A DNA stretch of 64,000 bases from Gonapodya sp. JEL0774 (lineage: Eukaryota; Monoblepharomycota; Monoblepharidomycetes; Monoblepharidales; Gonapodyaceae), in the NCBI GenBank assembly GCA_027604505.1, contig JADIIX010000002.1, forward strand, positions 326,364-390,363, in the 5' to 3' direction. The translations under genes and the position numbers were made by a program. Of this stretch, positions 10,861-22,623 are shown piece by piece. The notes under the pieces are model-generated. The model ran no database searches. It was not told where the DNA came from and saw nothing but the letters and a program-made list of their open reading frames with translations. How positions within the stretch are numbered: the stretch's first letter is position 1; every line of letters begins with the position of its first letter.

Positions 10861-13800
10861 TCAACCTGCCCACCCTGCCTCAATCGCCTCGACCAAGCTC
10901 TCATAGATAAACACAAACTGCTCCAAAGTCTGCACCACGTACATTCTCTGCCCCCTCAACACACGCAACAGATTTACCACAGGATCCTCCCCAGGTGGAT
11001 CCGACGCCAAGTCCATCAACGCGGAACTTGCCGGGTACCGCGCTAGTTCCTCTGCCAAGGCTGCGGCAGCTAGAGCTGCTTCACCATGGATCGATGCCGA
11101 CAGGCCCCGTCCACTCGCGGTGGTCTGTACGGGAACGGGCATGTCTCGGGGATTGAGGGGGGGCCACCCAAGATCTACAGGAATACCCGCTCTGGCTCTC
11201 CATTCCTTCACCATCTTTATCATAGTGTCGACGACGGCAAACGTTCCAGTTCGCCCCACTCCGGCTGAACAGTGAACAACCATGGGACCGGGGGAGCTCG
11301 TTGAGGTTTGGTGATGATTGGCGAGCTGGATGATACGGAGCAGTGTTCCGGGTTTCTCTGGGCAACCAGCAATGCAAACCGCAGTTTCACTCTGTCTTCC
11401 AAGTATTCAACATCCAAACAGTCGACTCACCAGGCACTCCATGATCGGGCCAACCGGTATGCTGGATGTGTACAACCTGAATGCTTTCCGCTGACCCATC
11501 AGAATGCTTGCCTTCCCCCCGCGCAGCGTGCACAGAGATTCGTCGCACCACGATATCCTCCCCGTGCCGCTCCTCCCCCGTCAAAGTGACCCACAGGGAG
11601 TACTGATACAAGTGAGGGTTGGGTGAGGATGAACCAGTAGAGGAGGAGGATGACGGTACGGTGACTGTGTAGCGATTTGTCTGGCCACGCTTGATCGGCC
11701 AGTATGTATGGCACTTGACGCGGCCTCGCTCCTCCAACTTTTTGGTGTGATATGTGAGTTTGGATAGTTGCAAAGCAGATGCGATACTGCTCCGTTTAAA
11801 CTCACATTGGTCAACATCACTACAACTGTACTTCCGTGTTCCCAAACAAGTTGCCAAAAGTCACCGACCGTGGCCGGAGTTGGCCCTTGTGTTGAGATAT
11901 AGGTGGTTGAGGAGGGCAAACCCCGCAAGGCTGGGTGGGTAAGTGTTTTAAACGAGCTGCATAGTGGAGGTGCTGGTACATAGTATGGATAACTCGTGAG
12001 GTAGCTTGTCACAAAATGTACAATGCACGGTGAGAACAGGAGTACTGTGCACGATCACGGCAATGCGACTAGGATACCTCGCATTAACGTAGTCACTCCA
12101 CCCGCTGGTAATGGACACTGGCGGTCGTGTAATAAGAAGCCCCAATACGCTGGAAGCGGGGCCTGCTTGGACTCTTGGTATTTTGAGCTCCTCCTTTGCA
12201 CTGGCCATTCTTTTATGCGTGAGACTTAGAGGAGGGGTCTCTGGGAGCGGCTTTGACAAATCAGGAGGCTGTGCTGTATCACCATGCAGAAACGATCCAG
12301 TTCGCTTATGTTGCCGAAACATGTTTGCCACGAAGCTGTCGCCTCCGTTCACCAATGCTTGATCTCCCGCCGTCATGGGCTGACCAGGAACGCGCCCCGA
12401 CCCCAGTCGAACACGAGCACACTCATAAGGAGCCACGTCTGGATACCGGTTTCGAGTGCGATTCCGAGGCTCGGAGGCCGCTGCGATTGAATGTGGATGG
12501 AACATTTCACTCATGCGATCCCCAAACCGGGCTTCTGACTCATAGTCTACAAAAGCGTAGGCGTATCCTAGGTAGCCGGCCAACGTGGGAGGTGAGGACG
12601 TTGAGGGAGAAGACGAGTGGGTAGAGAACGGAGAGTTCGGGGGGGGAGAATTGCGGGGAATCGATGCACTCAAAGGGGATGTGCGCGGCAGCGATAGAAG
12701 CGCGGCAACAAACGGGGGGAACAGCGGTAATGGAGGGCGGGGGCAAAAGCGGGGAGGAGATGTCCCAAGTACAGAGGATGAGAGGTGTGCTGACTGTTCC
12801 GATGTTGTGCCGGACGGTAGGGACCGTAGTGTACCCGAGGGCGACGCAGATGCAGAACTTGGAGGCGACGGTGTAATAGCTCCGGAGCCAGTATCAGACT
12901 TTACGCGGGTGAGTCCCAGGCCCGATATGAAGTTAAGGATTCGCCTCTGCGGTGTGACTCTTGGCAGCGCCGCCCCGTGGGAAGATGTCGCGGAATCGAG
13001 ATGCGGTGGGTGAGACGTGACAGTAGGGGGGAGTCCTGATGAAGAGATGTTCGCGACAGTGGATTCAGCGCTGGCAGTCCACCGCGATTCCTCAGATTGA
13101 CTACTCGGAGGAGGATTTGTCGATTCCCCTTGCCGTGGGGCGACATTCAAACCGTGGTGGTTGTCTTGGAAGGTAGAAGATGCATGAGAATCTCGAAGAC
13201 CCACAGAGGACAATGGGTCGCGGGAACTGGTCGACAAAGCCGACTGCGCAGGTGGCATTGGTACCTTTGGGGGCATTATCCTGATTGATCCCGCAGCAGG
13301 AAGAGCCCAAGGGATTGGTACTATCGATGATGAAGATGAAGAAGGCTCCTTGGACCTTTTCGCCCGCCCCTCACCATTTCGTCGTGGCCACACCGAAGGA
13401 AAAAGAGGTGAGCGGTTTGGCGAGGGCGTCGCCGACCCAAGTGAACTCGCAGTTGAGACAGTGGATCCCGTGGAGGAGGCAAGCGTGGGAACTGGTAGAT
13501 TTAAGGGGCCAGCAGCGGAGAGAACTATGTACTTGGCGCGTGCTTCGGCGTTAGAGCGCTTCGCCTTTGGTTTTGGTAAAGCGGGTGAGGTGTCATTCAG
13601 CACATATCTTCACGAGCGATCCACAGTCTAAAGAATAGCTCTCGTTATCATCCATGTATGTAAAAGTCACTCGCGCTTCGTCGCTGAGGTCGCCGACACG
13701 TTGCATGGAGACATGCTCTTCTTCTACCCACCAGGTGTGCTGCCGCGCGAAATACGGTTCGAGCTGCCTTTGCTGATGTAGGGGAGAAAACTGGTGGGAA

Positions 13801-14241
13801 AAGTGCAGAGTCTGGAAATCCCCATGAGTGGGTGGACTTTGGAGGAGGTGACAGCACGGACTCTGTTGGAAAACCATCCTCGTCCTTCGATCCATGCACT
13901 CCATTCAAGCGGTCCACGTTCCCGTCGTCTGTTGTTTCTCCACCTTCTCCCTCTGTAAAATCTGTTTCGGATTCCGTGTCCTGTTGGCCTGAAGCGTCAG
14001 CTCCCTTGTCGGCGTCTGGAGTGCCAGGATGCGAAGTCGACTGCTGCCGAGGTATTTCAAGAGTTGTGACTACGGAATTCAAACCCCGTGCAAAAATATG
14101 AGATGGAAGCGACAGCGGGCGGCCAGCATCTCGTCGCCTAACGAGAATTGGTGAGTCTGCCAATCGCGGGCCCATAGTTGGCGCCGGCTTTAAGCCAACG
14201 TTGGAAGTGCCGTGAACGGTCCCGTTCGCCGTTTGGGGCAT
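10861..14241 (-). CDS. Classical protein tyrosine phosphatase with long disordered N-terminus (PTP1)
   Basis: The start is ATG 14241 and the TGA lies at 10861. Exon 1 (14241-13732) and most of exon 2 (from 13564) encode about 550 residues of Ser/Pro-rich, mostly disordered sequence. The catalytic domain then follows in order: [16 protein letters not shown] (KNRY loop), DYVNASYL across an intron, [26 protein letters not shown] (WPD loop with its Asp), and [11 protein letters not shown] (CX5R P-loop with Cys and Arg intact). So it should be an active tyrosine phosphatase. The helix after the P-loop carries an Ala/Pro-rich insert of about 60 residues before [20 protein letters not shown], where the Q-loop glutamine is present. 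Introns fall inside the NAS codon and after WPDHGVP, exactly as in the paralogue at 24.0 kb; an extra intron follows VVVMLTN. TOP3B ends 128 bp upstream on the same strand. Confidence 0.9.
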
Positions 14242-14369
14242 AAATTTGGATCTTGTTTTCGGTTAGGAATGATCCGCGGAATGATTCATTCTGCCTATTC
14301 GGTCACGTGCATGACCCCGACACATCACCTTGTGCTCACATTCAATACATGATGTTTCTTTCACGTGCA

Positions 14370-17300
14370 TTAGAAAAAATCGGCGAGCGTTGTTCCACCA
14401 GTTCTTCTCGGCGGTTCATAATCTTCGTTACCACGACCTCGCCGTCCCCTACCTCTTCGTCCTCCAGAGCTCTCCCCTCCTCTCCGTCCTACAGAGCTTC
14501 CAGCACCACCTCCTTGCCCTTTTCCTCCCCGACCCCTCCCACCATCCCCTCCTTCGCGGGAACCACCCTGGTCCGATCCCCCTCGACTCCCTCGCGACCT
14601 CCCACGACCCCTTCCTCTTCCACCTCTTCTTCTAGCAAACAACCGCGCAAATCTACATCGGAGAATGTCAATCAGAATGGCGGCACCCAAGATCTTACAT
14701 TCGCTCGACTCACGATGTTTCTAACACCCCACCCAACTCATCGCCATCACATTGAATGCACGTTTCGAGTAGATCTTCCCGCTCCGCTTTCTTCCCAAAG
14801 TTGAGGTCCAATAATCTACATCCACAATCCTCACACGAGTTCGTGCACAATGAGACGTCTGGATATTCGTGATCAAGATTAAATTGGATTCTGTCACGGG
14901 GGTGCGCCTGCAATTTTCTTACTATGCACGCTGTCGTCAAAAGACATCACCAAAGTGCATTGATTGCAACATATCTGCGTAAATCGCCAGAAAAAATGAG
15001 AACGTGAACGCAAAAGTGCTCTACGGCAACTTGTGCACTCACTTTCCATCGCGGCGCGCTCGTCGCATCGAGGACCATTACGCCCTTACAGCGTTCCTCC
15101 GGACACGGACACACGCCACAGCGCGCTGCTGAGTGTTCACATGAAGTCACGGGGCATTGGTTGCAACCCTGACAGACATCAATCGTTGATATTGTGGTAG
15201 CAGGACAATGAAACATCTCACTCACCATTGGTGCCTCCACGACACCTTCCTCCACAGCTGGTGGCTCCGAATAGCACCTAGGGCAAAATGAAAATCCCTT
15301 CCCTTTCGATCCGGTCGTAAAGTAAACCAGCTCAAAATTGTCTAATGGGCATTTGAGCTCGCGATACAACTGTTCCACAAGCTCAGTCATCAGCCAGGAC
15401 AGTCAATCCGTGTGTCTAGGGCAAATAATTACCTTAATTGTACCTCCTTGAGGCACTGAGTATGTCTCTTCGCAGGTCCTGCAATGTAATCTCTGCGGTC
15501 GGAGTGCCAAATAGTTCAAATATCGCCGACAACGCCCGCACTTGGAGAGCGGCCGCCCGGAAGATGCAAGGGAACTGAATGTTGCCTCAAAAAGATCATC
15601 CTGAAGTACCGTGAGGAGAGGCAGTAACACCAAGACCTGACTTGAGTCTGTCATCGTTGGACCAATCTTACCATTCTGCTGATATTCTCAGCAAAGAAAC
15701 TGAATTTTTTCTTAAACACATTGAGCTCTTCACGCAGTACAATTTCTGCTGGAGTCGATCCCGACGCTATGAGAGAGATACGCTTCTCCATCGCGGAGCG
15801 AAGGCTTCACAGCGTGGCGCGATGAGTAACATTTGCGTGATGAGGGTCAAATCAACGATATTCGCATGAACTCACGTTGGCAAACTTAATTCAGGATCAA
15901 TTTTTTCTGCAGATTATTAAATTTATCAAGCGGTATCAGATGCATGTAGAGAACAAAATAATAGACTCACGATACCCATGAATGAGCACAACTCCAAGAT
16001 TTGTAGGTTTGAGACGACGCCGCGGTCCTTCAACCTAGCAACTCACAACTTTAGTGCCGGCAAAGGAATTTCTGCGTGCAAAATTCATACTCACAGTAAC
16101 GTATCGACGATTAACAATGTTTTCAATGTGCAGCGCCATGGATGCGTCAGTACCGATACCCTACATTAAGTAAGGGTTTAGGGTTGCCCAACCCACCGAA
16201 GCCACTCAGTGCAGCGCATCTACTTCAACGTACCAGCTTCTCCATTTCTCCAACCATCTCCCCTTCACTTAGATACTCAGGGGGTTTCGTGACCCCCTCT
16301 CTTACGGTGACATCGTCCAATGGATACTCCGCACCTGCTTCCAAGCCGGGGGGCAATTCGTCCCCACCTTGTGCTGCAGCGGCCTCGTCCTCGTCTTCTT
16401 CTTCTGGACGATCTTCTTCATCTCTTTCGGCAGGGCCGTACCGCCAAGCCCAATGAGCGACAGAGGCGAAGCCAGGGTGAAGGAGGCGTCTTCCAGTTGT
16501 GGTGAATGTTGTCTCGGGAGCACTCGGATTCGAGCTATTTGAAGACGGAGGAGAACCAAGTACCATAGTAACAGTAGTCCGGAGATATTTAAGATTTGGG
16601 GAAACGGAGGCAATGAATGTTCGCTATGCGACGCTTTGTGAGTCAGTCAGGTGAATATCGACTTTTGTTCATTCAACTCACTGTAATGAGATCGTAAAGG
16701 CGCAGTTCTCCACCAGCGAGATCAAACTCTGTAGCGCATCGTGTTGGAGTACTGGTGCAATAGGACTGCTGTGTGAAATACATCCGAAAATAGATAAAGA
16801 TATCGATTTTGACGTCTTCTCACATCGGTGGATGGTCCCCTTTATCAACACCCCCATCAGGTCGCCTTACGCCCTCCTTCAGCAGTTCTCGCACATATCC
16901 ACCCCACGCAGGATGGTCCTTGTGAAGGAGCAATGCACCTGAGAGATCAAAGGTCGTCGAATACGCTGTAGTCTCCGTCCGAGGGTAGGAAATAAAACCA
17001 GCCATGTAGAGGCGCTCTGAGATGGACATCTACCAAAGCAAACACATATTTCACTTCTCGTTCATCTTAAAAGCGACACGGTACACAAACAGCTTCCGCT
17101 GGGGACATCCCGAGTCTGGCGGATGCAGCTGCATGATACAAAGCAACGTGTAGATCACTGTTCTTCGAGCTTTTTGAGTGGTCTTGTCGACCTTTGGGCG
17201 CTCTTACCCTTCAACATCTCGACTGTATTGAGAGCCCGTGGTCGCTGTAATGTACGCCGATCGTCAACCAGACGAATAACTCTGATTCTTCGCGGTCAGA

Positions 17301-18504
17301 AGAATGATGGTCCCCACTCGCAAATCTGTGTCAAGTCACCTCGCCACTCCCTTCCCCTTCAGAGCATCCCTCAGTGCGTTCGCCTTGTTCCTCTCCCAGA
17401 ATCTCCCTCTATCCGAACGCAACAACAGAGGTCGGCCACCAATTGTAACCCTAGCGCTCAGCGTCCAGTACGAGCGTGGCTCAAATGAAAGGATAGCATC
17501 GTGGCGAGCTACGGCGAGGGCAAGTCTGTTACCCGGTGGCAAAAACAGAAAGACAAATCATGTTCCCTTCTCGAGATCTGATGAGTGAGCCAACGAGGTT
17601 GCTCACGTCGGAGTCTGACAAGGTCCGAAACTTATGGTCGACGAGTCCAAATTACCATATTTCCCTTGAAAGAATCGTGTCTGGAATCTGGTGAACGAAA
17701 CGCCGATTTTCAGATCAAGCTCCTGTCGGACATCGACGGCCTTGGCTTCGTCCTCGTTTGGCAAGCCGAGCTTGTTCATGGCGGCCTTTATTTCCTGAGG
17801 CGTAATTGCAGAAAATCGAGAGCGGAGAACAGACGAGCGCTTGGTGCCCCCGCCAGGTGGAGCGCGCATAAATGGTTGGACGCATTTTATCACCTCAAAG
17901 CAGCTGGGTTTTGCCGCATCAAAGCAGATAACGTGAAAGTTCACCTGCAGGTTGATCATAGTTTGATGAGGCTTACATATTCTCGCCTTCCCGGTCACAA
18001 TCCAGCCAGAGCACGAGGTAGTTTACACCTTTTCCTTCAACCTGCAGGTGTTTGGCAACATGTTGCTTGGGGTTGGACTCGTTCTTCTCGGTGGGGGCAT
18101 CATACAGTTCGATCGGGGGGACCGCGTCCCAGTTATTGTAAGCTGACGGAAAGTCAATGCTAAAGACGTGACCTAGTACACTTCGGAAGGTAAAAGTCGC
18201 TTTAAGACCACAGGAATTTTAGAGTTAGTTGTTTTATTTGTCGAGCACCTCACCTTGTCATGCGAAAGTTTGCATTCTGTCCCATAAACTTCCCTTCCCA
18301 CTCCCATACATTCGTAGCGACACCTTTCAACGGTGGACGTATGACAGGTTGAGGGGGGATGGGGGAGAATCATTGTACAATGAACCCCAACAAGATCGTC
18401 TCAATCGTCTCACCCCGTCGCATATGGAGATTGCCTGTCACGAGAATTTTTGCAATAGCCTCTGCTAGTGACGGCTTTTCCGCCACCATTAAAACAAGAA
18501 CCAT
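14370..18504 (-). CDS. TOP3B: DNA topoisomerase III beta with zinc-finger and RGG tail
   Basis: The first exon (ATG 18504 or 18489) reads LMVAEKPSLAEAIAKIL, the type IA Toprim start. Further exons give FEVIKCVQPFMRA, the SFGPCQTPTLGFCV-like region near 17600, and the active-site segment GFISYPRTETTAYS near 16970, with the catalytic Tyr present. The C-terminal part is what makes it beta rather than alpha: KCGRCRRYLNYLALRPQRLH, CRTCEETYSVPQGGTIK, CPLDNFELVYFTTGSKGKG, and further paired Cys motifs to LLDLNFGKKAE. These are the repeated four-Cys zinc fingers of TOP3B. The last exon is an Arg-Gly-rich tail (about 14400-14640) like the RGG box by which animal TOP3B binds mRNA and TDRD3. The gene has about ten introns; several boundaries in 15.7-17.3 kb are unresolved. 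It is predicted to relax single-stranded DNA and RNA. Confidence 0.88.
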
Positions 18505-18618
18505 ATTAGGTATTGAGATCCTCGCTTCAATTGGTTGAAGTTCGACTTCTGGCTGCGGTGGGCAGGTGACTATTCTTGTCAGTACAAATCATCATTCCAA
18601 ATTTTATTGAAGTCGCCA

Positions 18619-21144
18619 ATGAAACCCTCATCCGCTGGTTTATCCGCGCGTGACTCTGCAGAGCATATCTATGTTGCGGCCCCCATTTCGCCTGTATCAC
18701 CGGGTCTCCTTTTGCGGCGTGATTCGGGTGGAACGCATTACGATTACCACTATTCCCAGGCACTAATTGATGCGGCGAAGGCAGGAGACGCATGGCTGGT
18801 GTCGGAAGTACTCCGGGACACCCTTGATGTGAACATCCGGTACTGTCAAGCCATGACTGAGAGCATGGTCCGATTCCAAAACCACAACTTTCTCCTCTTT
18901 GCTTTGACTGGATATCGAAAATGAATAAAACTTGCATGGCATGTACTGAATGGAATAAAACTTGACTGGCAGCGATGTGCTCGAGAATACGGCAACTCAC
19001 CATGCGTGTCGTGGAGGTGCGTCGGATACCAGCACAAAGAAAACGACGCGCAAACACTGACAAAAGTACTCGACCAATGCGTTCTTGTATTTTCTGTATA
19101 CTGCTTTATTCTCTAGGACACGCGGAAGTTCTCGAGGTTCTTCTGGAGCGAAGACCAGACCTAGAGGCTCGCAATATTTCTGGCGACACGGCCCTCATCG
19201 TAGCAACTCAAGAGCTTAGACCGGACTTGATGTCAATGGTATGAATGGAACTTCAATGAAACCGCTGTTTCGGTTAAGCGACTACTGAACCATAATATGA
19301 AACTTCACTCCTCGACAAGCTTTTGGAGGCGGGCGCAAAAGGTAACGAGCTGGGCCACCCAACTGCCCGCTCGCAAGTCTTGAAACATTTCCTTTGTTTT
19401 GTCTTCGAGCCAACTCCGCCAACGACCATGGTAACACTCCACTACATTACGCTTGCTTCCGCCATCGCGCCGACATGGTCCAACTCCTCGTCAAAGAAGG
19501 GCACGCCAAGCTCAACATCGCCAACAAATACGGCAAAACTCCTCTTACAATTGCTGGGCCAACTTGGGAGAAGGAGTTGAAAAAGAGTATGGTCACTCGC
19601 GTTCTTGTTTTCGAAACCAAAAAGCATTAATAAGCACATCGTCGCCACCGCAGTATACTTGGGAGACGAGGACGTGCAAGTAGCTGCTGTAAAGGCGCAA
19701 GGTCTGTCATCTTTCTCTGCTCGCCATACAAGTGTCGTAACTTTCGTTCCTTCATCAGCTCGATCCTTCGAAGAAGCTTCAGACCAAGCCCGAGCTCGGT
19801 TCCTCGCACAAAGTGACTCGGCTTAGATTGTCTGTCTTCTTTCTTCTCGTTTGACTTCTTCTTCATGGTTTTGTAGACACGGCCACCCTTCAAACACCTT
19901 CTTCGACTATTTCGTACCCCCCTGTGGATCCCTCCACACCCGACGTTCTTTCAGGTCTTCTCTCACTTACTCGGCATGCTGAAACGCGCCGCGCTCGCTG
20001 GAACGGCTGGGATGTCGCTGTGAAGCGTGTCGGCGTGTGGGAGGAGGTGGTGACAAACGGGAGCGCAAAAGAGGCGGCACGTGTGGAGGATATAAACTCC
20101 AAAAAAAGAAAAGAGATCGAGAGCATATGCAAAGAAGAGGTGGAAAGTTTGAGGTGATTGAAGTACTAGTGTGTTGATGAAACCTCTGCTCACCATAATC
20201 CACATGAAGGAAACTGTGGCATCCCAACCTCCTCCCCGTCATCGGTTTTACCAACGAGCCTCCACACAATGTATCCATTATCACCGAGTTATCGCCGATG
20301 GGCTCCCTCCACGCTCTTCTTTCCAATCCCGAAATCCTGATTGACGAACAAGCCGCGTACCAACTTGCTTTGGGCGCCGCTCAGGGCGTCGCATACCTCC
20401 ATTCACAGCAACCCCCAATCGCACACGGTAACCTCAAATCTCGCAATATTCTCGTGTACAAGGGTAATCAAGTCAAACTCGTGGAGTTTGGCTTCAGGAT
20501 GAGTCCATTTGCAACAGGACTGAACCCCTCAAACCTACACACACAGGCTGGAAAGTACGTCACAGACCCTACATATGTGCCACCGGAGATTTTGAGAGGT
20601 ATTCTGGGATCGGACTATGATCCGAGGTGGGCCGATAGTTATGGGTTTGGGATGGTGTTGCACGAAGTGGCGACGAGGGCGCCAACTTGGCCTTCTACTT
20701 GGGGTCCGATGACCATTGGTCTGAAGGTACGTGTTGGCCCGTGACTTTTAAAGGTGGATGTAGCCCTTGATGCCATCGATCCTCGATCAGGTTCTCTTGG
20801 AGAACGCACGCCCCGAACTCCCCGAGTACGTTCCCACCCTTTTAGCTGATCTCATTCACCGCTGTCTAGACTCAGATCCGCAAGTTCGCCCTGATTTCCG
20901 AGAGATTGTTGGGGTTCTGGAGGATCTCCTTCGAGCAGCGGAGGAGCTGAAGGGCATACGTGTGAACCCCATTAAGGCTCCCAAGGCGACATTGGTTGTA
21001 CAGACTCGTGAAGGGCTAGAGAGAAAGGTTTCGGCTGTTGTAGAGCGGACGGGACACGGGAATGTCGGGGGGTTTGATGTCATGTCAATGCGAGGGTCCA
21101 TCGGTGGACCAATGTCCCCGATCGAGCAGATCGGAGATCAATGA
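18619..21144 (+). CDS. Integrin-linked-kinase-like ankyrin-repeat pseudokinase
   Basis: Exons 18619-18839, 18973-19016, 19117-about 19240 and further ones join in phase. The N-terminal half has ankyrin repeats: ENTATHHACRGGHAEVLEVL, GDTALIVATQE, LLEAGAKANSANDHGNTPLH, and NIANKYGKTPLTIAGPTWEK. The last two match ILK repeats 4-5 unusually well (animal ILK has an HGN-PLHYACF and an NKYG--P motif there). A kinase-like domain follows. In the N-lobe, RARWNGWDVAVKRV keeps the Lys. HWNLLPVIGF and ELSPMGSLHALL are as in ILK. The HRD motif is replaced by HGN (IAHGNLKSRNIL), so the catalytic Asp is lost, and DFG is EFG (LVEFGF). PPE replaces APE. It should therefore be inactive or very weak and act as a scaffold, as ILK does with PINCH and parvin. 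A Raf-like ankyrin kinase is the alternative reading. It converges on the mannosyltransferase, 36 bp away. Confidence 0.82.
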
Positions 21145-21180
21145 TAGATTTTCTGTTATTCAGACACTGTGGGTATCTTT

Positions 21181-22623
21181 TCAATGGCGAACAATGTAGT
21201 TTGGTAGTCCGACAACCTCAAAGCCCATGTCAATTGCGAGTTTGCCGAGTGCCTCGCTTTCAATCAAATGCTTGTAAGGCACAGAAGGAAAAATCAATCC
21301 TGCAAAGCAAAAAAAATCTCAATCCAGGACAATATAGTCAGTTGAACTCTCACCTTCGCGATGGCAATCTGCGCGCACAAGCAGGACAGTTGAACCTACG
21401 CCGTCCAAATCGATCATATGAGTTTTGTTTCCAGCAGGGTTGTAGAATGTACCTAATGGCCTTGATATGGCGTACCGTGTCAATCTTCACGCACCAAAAA
21501 CTAATCCACCACCATCACTCGCGTACCTTCTGCCGGTTCGCACCCCCAGCCATTCATACCCATCCACCAAAACCTCATCCTCCTCCATTCCTTTCATTAT
21601 TTCTCGCGTCTCATTTGTTTCTACGAAGCTATTAAGATCGTATGGAAGCAACTTTCCCTGGCCGCTGTCGAACATGCACGAGGGGGCCAAAACGTCCCTG
21701 TCCAACGCGATCAGGTCAGATAGCAACGTTGGGGGGTAAAATGCAACGTCGACGTCCAGCCAGAGAACCCATTCGTGATCAGCAAGAGTTGAAAAAAGCA
21801 GAGTGTTACGGGACGCTGCTAGGAGTGCTGAAGAAGGATAATAGGAAGGATCAAATGGGCAAAGACCTTTCTCGCCGACGATACACGCACCTCTCCTGCC
21901 GCCTTGGATTTCGTACTGGTGTCTTCCCTCTTCGGAAATAAAATAACCAAAATCTTTTTGCAAAACTGTTACATGACGGTACCAGCCTTTTGTCCTCTTC
22001 CTGTTCGAACCAAGTTGGGTTGTGCCGGGCTTCTGCAAGTTCACTCCATGAGGTGACAGTCCTTGGCCGGACAACGAAAGTGAAGAGTCAAGCTGTGATA
22101 ACTTTGAGCGAAGGTAGTCAATCGTGCCGTCAAGAGAGTCCGAGATAAGGAATCCTTGTTGGAATGAATCAAAGTGAGTGTGACAGTGAGGCAAAGAGTG
22201 TAACTGACAGCGTGAGGGTTTCACACCGGAACCTCGCTCACCAAGAGATATCAAGCTTTGATTGTAGGCTAGCGTGCTTATCCTCTCAAAATATCCATCT
22301 AAATGTCTCCTCGCGTTCTTTAGAGGGGTCAGTATCAAAACTGTTCCGGTTGAAACAAATCCCAGGGGCGTTCCAGGTTCCTCGCCGCCATCAAACGGCG
22401 AGCGCAAAGAGACTGGCACCTGCACAAGTGGTGGTGCAGCGACAGACTCCGAATGGGCATCTCGTTTGACAATTGGGTCGAATGTTCTGTCATATGTTCG
22501 GTGAAGAGTTCCGATTCGATCGAACCACGTGAAGCTCAGCCAAACGGTGGCAAGCAAAAGGACCGAAACAACGAGTAGGCGACGGAACGGTGGGGGAAAG
22601 GAACAATATGCGGTAGGAGCCAT
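21181..22623 (-). CDS. GT62 alpha-1,6-mannosyltransferase, Anp1/Mnn9/Van1 family
   Basis: The start is ATG 22623, giving a type II Golgi topology: a short cytosolic tail, then the anchor LLVVSVLLLATVWLSFTWF. The catalytic part shows VLILTPLKNARRHLDGYF near the start and the DXD site in HEWVLWLDVDVAFYPPTLL, then APSCMFDSGQGKLLPYDLN and EEDEVLVDGYEWL, all typical of the Anp1/Mnn9/Van1 family of the mannan polymerase complexes. Exon 1 ends at 21495. A middle exon ends GVGSTVLLVRADCHREG. The last reads LIFPSVPYKHLIESEALGKL and ends GLPNYIVRH at TGA 21181. An insert of about 110 residues between LAYNQSLISLGER and the HVTVLQKDFG segment is longer than in yeast. It takes part in outer-chain N-glycan or cell-wall mannan synthesis. 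Confidence 0.9.

Noticed and set aside
12585-13013. Plus-strand Gly/Glu/Arg-rich frame
   Set aside because: Antisense of the Ser/Pro-rich N-terminus of PTP1.
14253-14804. Long plus-strand Ser/Pro/Thr-rich frame
   Set aside because: It is the antisense of the RGG tail and last zinc-finger exon of TOP3B; the composition is explained by the opposite strand.
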